DNA of 64,000 nt, taken from contig NZ_CP099567.1 of the NCBI RefSeq assembly GCF_022530855.2, positions 1,612,001 through 1,676,000 of the forward strand, written 5' to 3'. Below, in pieces: positions 19,985 to 29,252 of the stretch; the first letter of the stretch is position 1; each line of letters starts with the position of its first letter. The DNA comes from Candidatus Vondammii sp. HM_W22. Lineage in GTDB: Bacteria; Pseudomonadota; Gammaproteobacteria; Chromatiales; Chromatiaceae. The notes under the pieces are model-generated. The model saw only the letters and a program-made list of their open reading frames with translations. It was not told where the DNA came from and ran no database searches. Position numbers and translations under genes: made by a program.

Positions 19985-20200
19985 TAATATAATCGTGATC
20001 CGTAAAATTCTCTTAAAACCCTCGTTGATTGGTTCTTCAATTCTCCCCTGCAGGTGTGCAAAGCCCCACAGTGCTACATAAATAATCACCAAATTGGTAA
20101 AAATAGGTGTTAGCCAGATGATGACCTCTGCTGAGGCAGTCGATACATACGTGCTTAGCGCAGTATCAACCTGTGTTTGGAGGTCTTGAAATAGTTTCAC
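19985..20200 (-). pseudogene. virB6: VirB6/TrbL-type T4SS protein, N-terminal fragment
   Basis: About 72 codons from a GTG start: MKLFQDLQTQVDTALSTYVS followed by the hydrophobic WLTPIFTNLVIIYVALWGF and EEPINEGFKRILRITII. This matches the N-terminus of VirB6, the polytopic inner-membrane channel component of conjugative type IV secretion. It is cut off by Tn3 copy 2. The GTG start overlaps the stop of the eexN remnant, preserving operon order virB4-virB5-eexN-virB6. Confidence 0.75.
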
Positions 20201-20430
20201 TGTAGTTTGGTGTTTCCCTTACCAAGTAAATAAGTGGATGGCCTAGAGAAATTCTGACGCGCCGCAATTGCAGCATTTACGCAGTTTGGTGTTTTCCTTA
20301 GTTCACCAGGATTATTGCTGCACTCAGCTAGCTTCTCTTCTCTTTCTGCTTTATTTGCCTTATACCAATCTACTGTTTTTGTTTTCTCTTCTTTGTCGTA
20401 GCCGCAACCGCTCCTAGTAATGTGGACGAC
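20197..20430 (-). pseudogene. EexN-like entry-exclusion lipoprotein remnant
   Basis: The frame reads SGCGYDKEEKTKTVDWYKAN then KLAECSNNPGELRKTPNCVN. This is the EexN pattern: a lipobox-like SGC, a TVDWY block and CxNNPGELxxxPNC. The signal peptide with a start codon is not present: the frame runs directly from the virB5 stop. The family blocks redundant conjugation when anchored in the envelope. It lies exactly where EexN sits in P-type T4SS loci, between virB5 and virB6. Confidence 0.6.
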
Positions 20431-21010
20431 CTAGCGAAATACAGGCGCCGCTGTATGTTTTCTCGCCGCTGCATTTCTTTCCGCGCCTCGAGCTTCCGCC
20501 TTGAGCGCAGCGAGTTTTATCCGCTCGTTCTCCAGCAATCCTTGCTTGTAGATCCATGATGTCTTTCTGATCTTCTGCTCCATCAATGGCTCTGACTAGT
20601 CCGTTGATAGTGCTAAACCGCCCTTTGGACTGAGTGAGTGCGGTTTGTGATCTTTCCAAATAGATCGCTGCATTTTTGTTGTCTGCGTTGTAAATTTTTG
20701 CTGTCTTGCCATCTAAACCCCAGTGACTGGCAGTGTTAATGCCATAGGATTTCAATGTATTTTCCGGGTTCGTCGAAAGTGCCGTATCGTAGGAGATGGG
20801 CGCAAAACTGCCATATCCTCTGGCTCCATTGATAGAATCCAGGAGCTGCTGGGCCTTCTCCAGTTGCGCCTGGAGTTTGCTGATCTGTTCGACCATGTGG
20901 GTGACTTGGGTAATCGATTGAGTCAGGTTCGCGATATCAACCACAGGAATACCGCTAGCCTGGGCGGTACTGGTTACCATGGCGAATGCTGCTACGATGT
21001 TCTTTTTCAT
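20431..21010 (-). pseudogene. virB5: VirB5-like T4SS minor pilus protein, frameshifted C-terminus
   Basis: It has an N-terminal signal peptide (MKKNIVAAFAMVTSTAQASG), then IPVVDIANLTQSITQVTHMV and long heptad helices KLQAQLEKAQQLLDSINGAR, typical of VirB5. After DLQARIAG the frame shifts: the better C-terminus (ENERIKLAALKAEARGAER, ending PVFR at 20431) lies in another frame, while the original frame runs on to 20414. VirB5 localises to the pilus tip and mediates donor-recipient contact. Confidence 0.75.
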
Positions 21011-21049
21011 TTCTTCTCAAGCCTTTCTTTGCCGGTGAAATTCGGGAAT

Positions 21050-22130
21050 CTAGTTGCTTGGCTCTTCGCCTACCTCTTTGATGATTCGTTCGGCTAGATT
21101 TACCGTGTCAGTAGTGCCAGACAAGATTGCCAGTTCGTCGTTGAATCCCTGTAGGTTCAGTTCGGCAATAACGCTGTTGTGCCCCTGTTTCACCAGAAAA
21201 CGATGGGGACCCTCAGGCATTTCTTCTCGGATGATCTGGTATTCCCGGTGCGATAATTTGAAACCTTCTACATAGTCGGCTTCGGATGCCTTTGGATTTG
21301 GCAATAGAATCATCGTTGCACACTGCTCAATAATGGAGTGGGCAATTGGTGAATTCAGTACATCTCTAGGGCTTTGTGTACCTAGGACCAGGAACCCATT
21401 CTGTTTACGGATAGTCTTTAGCTTGTTGTTGGCGAAGTCCTCAAAATACTCATCGAGCAATAACTTCCAGAATTCGTCCACAAAGGCCATGAAACGACGA
21501 CCGTCAATCAACTCTTCCATTCGATGGAAGAGATACATCATAATCGGTGTCCGGATCTCTGCATGGTCGAGGAATTCAGTGACATCAAAACCGAACAGCC
21601 TTTTACTGCCAAATTCCAGATTATCCTCAGGGTTATCGAATACCCAGGCCAGCGAGCCTGCCTAACCAATGTCGGTTATTTCACACCAGCGACGAAGCCG
21701 GGATCCAGCCCCTTCCGGATCGGTTTTGTCGAGATAGGCTAATACCGATGACAGACGACGGTTTTCTGATTTTAGTTCAGTCATAACCCCATTCACGGCA
21801 CTTGTGATCTCGCTCCTCTTGTACTTTTAATTGGTGGGCACCAATCCGTGACCAGTTTTTTAACCAGTGTTTCGAGGAAATGGATATTGCGCGGTGTAGA
21901 TGCTATTTTGAATGGATTGAAGCCGGTTTTTTCTCCCTTTTTCAATGGAAGATAGGTACCACCCATTGCTCGGACGAAGAGTTCCAGACCACGATCCTTA
22001 TCAAAGATGACACAGGTTGGTTCATACTTCTGTGCTTGGGCGAGCATGAAAGCCTGAACGACAGTTTTACCTGAGCCAGAAGGCCCAATAATTACGGTAT
22101 TGCCAAGTGCTTTCTGTTGCTCCTGACGCT
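21050..22130 (-). pseudogene. virB4: VirB4-like T4SS ATPase, C-terminal half, multiply broken
   Basis: Walker A GPSGSGKT lies near the truncated 5' end (about 22080), followed by FMLAQAQKYEPTCVIFDKDR. The Walker B region (RRFMAFVDEFWKLLLDEYF), GFLVLGTQSPRDVLNSPIA and the C-terminus follow. A frameshift occurs near 21815, and an in-frame TAG near 21665 lies between DIG and AGSLAWVFDN. The N-terminal half was removed at 22130, where a 42-bp IS5-family end is fused. VirB4 powers conjugative T4SS assembly; this copy cannot. Confidence 0.8.
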
Positions 22131-22172
22131 TATTTTATATAAATCATTACGTTATCAATATTTCAGGGTCGA
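22131..22172 (-). mobile_element. IS5-family element end remnant (42 bp)
   Basis: This matches, with a few substitutions, the terminal 42-45 bases of the larger IS5-family element ending at 30126 (terminal TCGA-CCTGAAATATT, then ATGATTTATATAAAATAAGC on the minus strand). It sits at the same position inside the same IS3-family element as that larger copy, so it is the residue of the same insertion. Confidence 0.7.
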
Positions 22173-22588
22173 CTAAATACATCCACCCTTCGCCTGTTCT
22201 TAAGTAGGTAATATCACCGGCCCAAACATCATTGGCGGCGACCGGATTAAAGTTCTGATTCAAGCTGAAGCCTTTTTTAATATGTCCTTTTCAATACGTA
22301 GGTGCTTATTCTCTCTGCGTAATCGGTGAAGCTCCGTCCGCTCATCGGCTGATAACGCACCGTCTTGTTTTGAGGCTTCAATCTTTGTTTTGCAATCATA
22401 GAGTTGATTTGCTCGAATACCCAGTGATTTAGCCGCCTCAGCGACCGAATAACCTTGATCTGTCACCAATCCAACTGCTTCTTCTTTAAAGGCTTGAGGG
22501 TAACTCTTGTAAACTCGTTTTTGATTCATATCCGCTACGATAATCAACGGTATTGTCTTTTATTCAAGTGTCCAAATCAATTAAACCA
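22173..22588 (-). mobile_element. IS3-family (IS3-group) element, internally deleted copy
   Basis: It carries its outer end (terminal TGGTTTAATTGATTTGGACA on the minus strand, ending 22588), a complete OrfA (22260-22547, starting MNQKRVYKSYPQAFKEEAVG) and a short piece of OrfB ([20 protein letters not shown], ending at the IS5 junction). OrfA is fused directly to the OrfB segment, with the first part of OrfB deleted. It is a partner of the copy at 27103-30571. Confidence 0.8.
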
Positions 22589-22649
22589 GAACAGTATGGA
22601 CTGACCTTCCCCCCATCTTAATACCAAGACTTGGATGAGATAATTCATT

Positions 22650-23468
22650 CTAAGCGGCCCTATTCACAAAGGCCACAGGTGACAAATAATTTAATGCGCT
22701 ATGAGGCCGCACGTGATTGTAGTGCTCTCGCCATTGATCAATTTCATGTCTAGCGTCATCAATGGACCTGAACCAATGCTGATTTAAGCATTCATTTCTG
22801 AATTTACCGTTTAAGCTTTCTACAAACGCATTCTGAGTAGGCTTACCTGGCTGAATAAAACCTAGCTTAACGCCACTTTCTTTTTGCCAGTAGAACATCG
22901 CCTTGCTAGTAAACTCAGTACCGTTGTCGCAGATTATTTGATCCGGAGCGCTCCTTAGCTCAATCACCTGAGTTAAAAAACGAGCGACCTGGTGACCATT
23001 GATCGAGAAGTCAGAGAGCTGGCCAATAACTTCTCTTGAGTAATCATCAATCACATTAAATACTCGAAAGCGGCGACCATTAGCCAACTGATCACTGACA
23101 AAATCCATTGACCAGCGTATATTTTTACCAATGGGCATAATCGTTGGCATTCTTGGTCGTATTATCTTCTTGCGTTTTTTAGTCCTCACTTGAAGACCTT
23201 CTTCGTTATAGACTCGGTAGGTCCGCTTCTTGTTTTTCACAAGCCCCTCTCCTCTCAGGAGGCCATGTAAAAACAAATAACCATAACTCGGATGCTTTTT
23301 TGCCAGCTCAAGTAACCGTTTGCGTAGAGGCTCATCTTTTCCCCATTGAGTAACGTACCGAAAAGCGGTTCTACTTAAGCCTACTAATAGGCAAGCTCTA
23401 CGCTCACTTAATTTGAACCGCGACTTAAGGTAGCTCACGATTTGTTTTCTATCAGCAGGCTTTACCAC
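22650..23468 (-). CDS. IS407-group transposase OrfB (integrase catalytic domain)
   Basis: 272 aa starting near VKPADRKQIVSYLKSRFKLS. HTH_21-type region, then the rve DDE domain: WSMDFVSDQ (first Asp), IICDNGTEFTSKAM (second Asp), FVESLNGKFRNECLN (Glu). It overlaps OrfA by 7 nt, and the A_AAA_AAG heptamer at the OrfA end suggests programmed -1 frameshifting to make the OrfAB transposase. Confidence 0.93.
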   Translation of the reverse strand: MVKPADRKQIVSYLKSRFKLSERRACLLVGLSRTAFRYVTQWGKDEPLRKRLLELAKKHPSYGYLFLHGLLRGEGLVKNKKRTYRVYNEEGLQVRTKKRKKIIRPRMPTIMPIGKNIRWSMDFVSDQLANGRRFRVFNVIDDYSREVIGQLSDFSINGHQVARFLTQVIELRSAPDQIICDNGTEFTSKAMFYWQKESGVKLGFIQPGKPTQNAFVESLNGKFRNECLNQHWFRSIDDARHEIDQWREHYNHVRPHSALNYLSPVAFVNRAA

Positions 23469-23728
23469 TTTTTTGAGAGCACATCCTTCATCGCCTCAGC
23501 TTCAAGCATTTTCTCGGCAAGTAACTTCTTAAGCTTGTTATTTTCGCTTTCAAGCTCTTTGAGCCGTTTGGCTTCTGAGACATCCATCCCGGCGTATTTG
23601 CTTCGCCAGTTATAAAAGCACCCGGTTGAAATGCCGAACTGACGACAAATGTCATCAACTTTTACCCCTGACTCATGCTGCTTGATGGCACCAATAATTT
23701 GCTCTTCTCTGTAACGCTTCTTCTTCAT
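23462..23728 (-). CDS. IS407-group transposase OrfA (HTH protein)
   Basis: 88 aa: the HTH (EEQIIGAIKQHESGVKVDDI then FGISTGCFYNWRSKYAGM) binds terminal repeats, and the C-terminal leucine zipper LKELESENNKLKKLLAEKML mediates multimerisation. It ends KKW at the slippery A_AAA_AAG. Confidence 0.92.
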   Translation of the reverse strand: MKKKRYREEQIIGAIKQHESGVKVDDICRQFGISTGCFYNWRSKYAGMDVSEAKRLKELESENNKLKKLLAEKMLEAEAMKDVLSKKW

Positions 23729-23803
23729 CTTGAGATCTCCTAATACACAGACTAATTGGAAATCTCATCCTTGTCATGGCTCTATTTCTGGGGGAAAGGT
23801 CAG

Positions 23804-24098
23804 TGAAAATTTACGAAATCTGTAGAATGCAAAGGTGTTCGTCACGAACAGGTCTGGCAGGTTGGTACAGGGCGCGCGCAAGATTGCAAGTTCGTAACGA
23901 ACAGCGTAAGCTGTCCGGGTCTTCACACAGTGAAAATCAGGCAGAAGACTGGCATGAACTTGCATCTTGCCAAAGGCCAGCCCTTGGAACCCGTGAGGGA
24001 TATTTTAATAAAAATTCCCCCTTCAATCCCCCTAAAGGTTTGACATTGGCAGATTTTGAATAAAAATAGGGTTTATATCAACTTTCAAGTAGCTGCTA
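23804..24098. other. Non-coding region upstream of the Fic gene
   Basis: No gene. A 10-bp AAGATTGCAA / TTGCATCTTG-like inverted similarity is visible around 23880 and 23961. A possible promoter for the Fic gene is TTGACA at 24040-24045 with an A/T-rich -10 candidate (AAAATA at 24063-24068, 17-bp spacing). The flank left of it is the fusion point with IS407 copy 1. Confidence 0.35.
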
Positions 24099-25115
24099 AT
24101 GGTCAACCAGAAAGATAACACCGATCCTTTAATTCCTGTTGCTCCAGCGGAGCAACAGGAGCTTTCTGGTATCAAAGAAACTTTTAAATCATTACTTCAT
24201 ACGATCATGGAAAAAAACAATCAACTCAACGCCAAATTTGATTTGGCTACAGTGTGGCCAGAAACGGATGACTTGCCAACACTCTATAGTCAATTGACCG
24301 ATTTAAAACACTGCCTTGACAGCTTTCGCCCCATTGCACCTGAAACGATCATGGACATGCAGGAGGCATGGGATATTCGGTACACCTATGAATCCAATCG
24401 TATCGAGGGTAATTCCCTTACATTGGATGAGACCCTACATGTCATCGAAAAGGGTTTAACCATCGGCGGAAAACTCTTGAATGACCATTTAGAGGCTATC
24501 AATCATCAGGATGCCATTCATTACATCCGTGACTTTGTTGAAGGGGGTGATGGTAGAGATAGCCAATTCACTGAGCGTATATTGCTCAATATTCATAACC
24601 TGATTCTAAAAGGTATTCGAGATCGTGATGCTGGAAGCTACCGTAGGCAGCCTGTTTTTATCTTGCAGTCAGACAGGAAAAAACATGAGTTTCCCGATGC
24701 TTACTTATTGAACAAGTTGGTGGAAGATTATTTTATTTTCTATAACGAAAATAAAGATACCATGCATCCGGTTGAAATGGCAGCACACCTACACCAACGA
24801 CTGGTAAATATTCATCCATTTATTGATGGTAATGGCCGTACCTCACGTTTAGTGATGAACTTGTACTTATTACAACAAGGTTATCCCATCATGATTATTG
24901 ATTCAGAGATGGATAAAAGGCAGGAGTATTACCGCATTCTAGGGGAATATCGCGGTGTTGCTGACGGTGATAGCAAACCCTTTGAACTATTCATTACTCA
25001 GAAAGTTAAAGATGCCTTGTTTGAATATCTGCAATTCATGTCAGCCGACCAGAACGAAGAAGCAAAAGATAAAGGTTACTATTTTTTCAAAAAGATTGAA
25101 TCCTATCTATCGTGA
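24099..25115 (+). CDS. Fic family AMP-transferase, class II (N-terminal inhibitory motif)
   Basis: 338 aa, intact. The active-site loop HPFIDGNGRTSR starts at residue 239 and fits HPFx[D/E]GNGRxxR, so nucleotidyl transfer (usually AMPylation) is expected. The inhibitory helix motif SNRIEG at residues 99-104 fits [S/T]xxxE[G/N], placing it in class II, where a glutamate obstructs the ATP site until relieved. The Fic_N-like N-terminus precedes it. It sits between IS elements and a mobilisation region, next to a broken second Fic gene. Target unknown; it could be a toxin of a conjugative element or a housekeeping regulator. Confidence 0.9.
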   Translation: MVNQKDNTDPLIPVAPAEQQELSGIKETFKSLLHTIMEKNNQLNAKFDLATVWPETDDLPTLYSQLTDLKHCLDSFRPIAPETIMDMQEAWDIRYTYESNRIEGNSLTLDETLHVIEKGLTIGGKLLNDHLEAINHQDAIHYIRDFVEGGDGRDSQFTERILLNIHNLILKGIRDRDAGSYRRQPVFILQSDRKKHEFPDAYLLNKLVEDYFIFYNENKDTMHPVEMAAHLHQRLVNIHPFIDGNGRTSRLVMNLYLLQQGYPIMIIDSEMDKRQEYYRILGEYRGVADGDSKPFELFITQKVKDALFEYLQFMSADQNEEAKDKGYYFFKKIESYLS

Positions 25116-25148
25116 CAAAAGCCTAATTAAATAAATGATTACAAAACC

Positions 25149-25942
25149 ATGAACACACACACCAAAGATAAAGAAGCAGATATTGCCAGTCAGGAAAACG
25201 CAGACAAAGCGCCTGCTGGTTTGTATGCTGTTCCCGATACACCAGAACTGAACAGCCTGTTAGTGCTGGAAGATACGTTGCATGAACGTCTTCAAGCAGC
25301 TAAAGAAGTCAATCCTGATTTATGGCCAACGATTGTATCTAAACTCAGGGTCGATTGGACATATAACTCCAACACCATTGAAGGTTGTACACTCAGCCGT
25401 GGTGAAACTCACTTTTTCTTGACGGAAGGTTTAACCGTTGAAGGTAAACCATTAAAAGATTTTACCGATGCGCAGAACCACGCCGAAGCCATGAGCCCGC
25501 AATGGCAACGTGTCAAAAAGAAAGCCCATCCGGACGAATACAAAAAATAACCTAATCATGTAGTTTAGGCGGATGGTTCCATCCATTGGTATGTTGAGCC
25601 GTTACAGGTGCCGGATCAAATGGAAGCGTTAGTGAATTGGCTCACTGAAAATATTGACCAACACCATCCAATTATTATTGCAGCCCTTATCCATTACAAC
25701 CTTGTCAGAATACATGCCTTTGATGATGGTAATGGGAGTGGTTCTCGTATCTTAATGAACCTCATTTTAATGAAACAAGATTTTTCCCAGCAGTGATCCG
25801 CACGGAGAAAAAGCGTTTGTATTTGGATGCACTAAAGCAAGCAGATAGTGGTGACATTAATCCCTTTATGCAGTTTATCGCCAGTGAATTAATCCAGACC
25901 CAAGAAAAAGTCATTGCCGACTTACAATCCAAACCTCAGTAG
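25149..25942 (+). pseudogene. Second Fic family protein, broken
   Basis: The N-terminus (25149-25550) contains the inhibitory motif SNTIEG and the block ETHFFLTEGLTVEGKPLKDF. After a gap the catalytic loop reads HAFDDGNGSGSR, with Pro changed to Ala and the key Arg of GNGR changed to Ser. A one-base loss near 25784 then shifts the C-terminus (PAVIRTEKKRLYLDALKQAD). Interruption between 25550 and 25608, active-site loss and frameshift all indicate a pseudogene. It is paralogous to the intact Fic gene 33 bp upstream. Confidence 0.8.
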
Positions 25943-25958
25943 ACCCTAATGACCCGCT

Positions 25959-26368
25959 ATGAACGAAAAAAGGAGAGAATACCAACAGCAATACAGGGAG
26001 CAGTATAAATCCCAAGCCAAGCGCGTCAATCTGACATTCAATCAAGATGAATACCGCGCTTTTTCTCGTGTCTCAAAAGCCGAAAATGTAAAAGTCACCT
26101 CGTATATCAAACAACTCGCTCTGGCAGGACTGGAAGAACAAGTCCGCATCCCTGAAGAGATTAAAACCGAGCTCAAAACCCTTCTATTTGCTATTCACAA
26201 TATTGCCAACAACGTAATCAAATAGCTTACTACTCTAATACCGTGCGTAACATGACCATGAGTGACGAAAACAATTTACTGCAATATCTCAAGCAATTGG
26301 ATGATGTGATTCAGAGCTATACCGAGGGGCGTATTTTAGAAGGGGGACAACGAGACGATGATCATTAA
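25959..26368 (+). pseudogene. MobC-like mobilisation accessory protein, frameshifted
   Basis: 88 codons (MNEKRREYQQQYREQYKSQA, then VNLTFNQDEYRAFSRVSKAE) with a ribbon-helix-helix-like N-terminus. The original frame appears to continue after a frameshift near 26224 through NTVRNMTMSDENNLLQYLKQ to a stop at 26368, overlapping the relaxase start by 11 nt. This is the usual mobC-mobA layout. It would help the relaxase bind oriT. Confidence 0.65.
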
Positions 26369-27102
26369 ATCCATGTCTCGTAAGAAGCCTTCCTTCGGCC
26401 AGTTAATCGAGTACATGTCAGATATTGATAAGTCTGACGAGCAGTACAATGTTTACCAGAATACCTACAGCCGTAAACAGGATGATATTGAGCAGGAATT
26501 TTTAAGCAATGCTGCCTATGTCGCTAGGCGCAAAAATGGCAACTATCTTTATCATGGAATTCTCTCCATCACCAAAGCCGAAAAGCTGGATGATAAAAAA
26601 TAAAAGGAAATATTGCGCGATATTGCCTACCAATATGCCCAACGTTGAGCAACGCACAATCTCGTGTTTGGCACCCTACACGATGACCATGATGATCATC
26701 TTCGCTACCATTTATTAATCAGTTCCGATGTGAGTGTGGAGTCAAAAAAGATCCGTCTTGCCAAATCACAGTTTGACAAAATTAAGAAAGAACTCGAATA
26801 TCGGGTATTAAAAAATTATTCTGAGCTGGAACAAACTGTTGTTATCAACAAATGAAGCCGGTGAAAAGCTATCGAATAAAGGTGCAGAACAAAAACGCCG
26901 TACTGGAAAAACACCAGAGCGTGACTTACTCAAAGCTAAACTACAGGGAATTTTTAGTTCAGTGTGATACCAAGGAGGCTTTTTTTACTGCCTTAAAAGA
27001 GGTGGGGTTAGAGTTTTATGTGCGTGGAAAAACCATGGGCGTAAAAGACCTGGCTACCGACCGTAATCATCGTTTAAAAACATTGGGCTTACTGGAAAAC
27101 TT
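26358..27102 (+). pseudogene. Relaxase (MobA/VirD2-like), broken and truncated by IS3-family element
   Basis: The start MIIKSMSRKKPSFGQLIEYM is the classical relaxase N-terminus. Then come a stop near 26601, a frameshift, and LVFGTLHDDHDDHLRYHLLI containing the HxDHxHxHxx metal-binding-like histidines. Later fragments (KEAFFTALKEVGLEFYVRGK) end where the IS3-family element joins at about 27103. It is distinct from the intact relaxase at 40850, which has a different N-terminus. Confidence 0.75.
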
Positions 27103-28173
27103 TCAAGCCTTTAAAGAAGAAGCGATTGGATTGGTGACAGATCAAGGTTATTCGGTCGCTGAGGCGGCTAAATACACTGGGTATTCGAGCAAATCAACTC
27201 TATGATTGTAAAACAAAGATTGAAGCCTCAAAACAAGACGGTGCGTTATCAGCCGATGAGCGGACGGAGCTTCACCGATTACGCAGAGAGAATAAGCACC
27301 TACGTATCGAAAATGAAATAAAGCATCAGTTTATTCAGTGTCACTCAGCCCAGTTGCCGGTTAACCACTTATGCCAAATGGTTGGATTGAGTCGATCAAG
27401 CTACTACGCGTGGGTTAAGCGGCCTGCCCTGTTAATCAGCGCTGAAGAGTTACAGCTTTATCGCCGAGCTAAAGCCTTGTTTGCAGCAAGCCGCCAAAGT
27501 CTGGGCTCCAGAGAGCTAATGAAAAAACTGCGCGAAGAAGGCTTCTCTATTGGCCGCTATCGAACGAAAACTGTGATGCGTAAGCTAGGGCTGCGCGTCA
27601 CACAGCGTACCGCCTATAGAGTCACGACAAACCGTCAGCATAGCGATGCAGTAGCGGATAACTTATTGAATCAGAACTTTAATCCGGTCGCCGCCAATGA
27701 TGTTTTGGCCGGTGATATTACCTACTTAAGAACAGGCGAAGGGTGGATGTATTTAGTCGATCCTGAAATATTCATTCCAGGCACTTAATAATACTGTTGT
27801 TTCTGTTTTGCAAACAGGAACAACAGTATGGACATGATATTTTTCAGCACAAAAAGAACCTCCCTCATCCATTTTCTGAAGTTGAAGGCAGCCGCCGCCA
27901 TAAGCAAGTTAATCTGATCCCCGGCAAAGCCTTTAAGAAAGTTCCTTTTTAGCCTGTGGTCACTCTTTAAGTGACCACAGGCTCAATGCCAGCTCGTCTT
28001 CTGAAACGTTTTCTGGCTAATGCCATGGCTTCTCCTGAGGTATTCTTCCTAGCAGCCTTTGGCGTTACTATCTGGGTGTCATTAACCTTTGATTTGCCCT
28101 GACCTTTCCCCCAGAAATAGAGCCATGACAAGGATGAGATTTCCAATTAGTCTGTGTATTAGGAGATCTCAAG

Positions 28174-28440
28174 ATGAAGAAGAAGCGTTACAGAGAAGAG
28201 CAAATTATTGGTGCCATCAAGCAGCATGAGTCAGGGGTAAAAGTTGATGACATTTGTCGTCAGTTCGGCATTTCAACCGGGTGCTTTTATAACTGGCGAA
28301 GCAAATACGCCGGGATGGATGTCTCAGAAGCCAAACGGCTCAAAGAGCTTGAAAGCGAAAATAACAAGCTTAAGAAGTTACTTGCCGAGAAAATGCTTGA
28401 AGCTGAGGCGATGAAGGATGTGCTCTCAAAAAAGTGGTAA
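28174..28440 (+). CDS. IS407-group transposase OrfA
   Basis: 88 aa, identical to the copy 1 OrfA: HTH plus leucine zipper. The slippery heptamer A_AAA_AAG is at 28428-28434, in the correct phase for -1 frameshifting into OrfB. Confidence 0.92.
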   Translation: MKKKRYREEQIIGAIKQHESGVKVDDICRQFGISTGCFYNWRSKYAGMDVSEAKRLKELESENNKLKKLLAEKMLEAEAMKDVLSKKW

Positions 28441-29252
28441 AGCCTGCTGATAGAAAACAAATCGTGAGCTACCTTAAGTCGCGGTTCAAATTAAGTGAGC
28501 GTAGAGCTTGCCTATTAGTAGGCTTAAGTAGAACCGCTTTTCGGTACGTTACTCAATGGGGAAAAGATGAGCCTCTACGCAAACGGTTACTTGAGCTGGC
28601 AAAAAAGCATCCGAGTTATGGTTATTTGTTTTTACATGGCCTCCTGAGAGGAGAGGGGCTTGTGAAAAACAAGAAGCGGACCTACCGAGTCTATAACGAA
28701 GAAGGTCTTCAAGTGAGGACTAAAAAACGCAAGAAGATAATACGACCAAGAATGCCAACGATTATGCCCATTGGTAAAAATATACGCTGGTCAATGGATT
28801 TTGTCAGTGATCAGTTGGCTAATGGTCGCCGCTTTCGAGTATTTAATGTGATTGATGATTACTCAAGAGAAGTTATTGGCCAGCTCTCTGACTTCTCGAT
28901 CAATGGTCACCAGGTCGCTCGTTTTTTAACTCAGGTGATTGAGCTAAGGAGCGCTCCGGATCAAATAATCTGCGACAACGGTACTGAGTTTACTAGCAAG
29001 GCGATGTTCTACTGGCAAAAAGAAAGTGGCGTTAAGCTAGGTTTTATTCAGCCAGGTAAGCCTACTCAGAATGCGTTTGTAGAAAGCTTAAACGGTAAAT
29101 TCAGAAATGAATGCTTAAATCAGCATTGGTTCAGGTCCATTGATGACGCTAGACATGAAATTGATCAATGGCGAGAGCACTACAATCACGTGCGGCCTCA
29201 TAGCGCATTAAATTATTTGTCACCTGTGGCCTTTGTGAATAGGGCCGCTTAG
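28434..29252 (+). CDS. IS407-group transposase OrfB
   Basis: 272 aa with the DDE triad region (WSMDFV, CDNGTEF, FVESLNGKFRNE). Identical to copy 1; starts at a GTG overlapping OrfA by 7 nt. Confidence 0.92.
   Translation: MVKPADRKQIVSYLKSRFKLSERRACLLVGLSRTAFRYVTQWGKDEPLRKRLLELAKKHPSYGYLFLHGLLRGEGLVKNKKRTYRVYNEEGLQVRTKKRKKIIRPRMPTIMPIGKNIRWSMDFVSDQLANGRRFRVFNVIDDYSREVIGQLSDFSINGHQVARFLTQVIELRSAPDQIICDNGTEFTSKAMFYWQKESGVKLGFIQPGKPTQNAFVESLNGKFRNECLNQHWFRSIDDARHEIDQWREHYNHVRPHSALNYLSPVAFVNRAA

Larger units (their letters stand above)
22602..23803 (-). mobile_element. IS3-family, IS407-group element, copy 1
   Basis: 1202 bp with terminal inverted repeats TGACCTTCCCCCC / TGACCTTTCCCCC. It is in inverted orientation to copies at 28100-29300 and 43332-44532. 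No matching 4-bp target repeat (GGAC left, GTGA right), so recombination between copies has exchanged the flanks. Both reading frames are intact. Confidence 0.92.

Noticed and set aside
23804-24098. Group II intron or riboswitch upstream of fic
   Set aside because: The region has scattered short inverted similarities but no domain V-like hairpin, no reverse transcriptase and no recognisable aptamer core.
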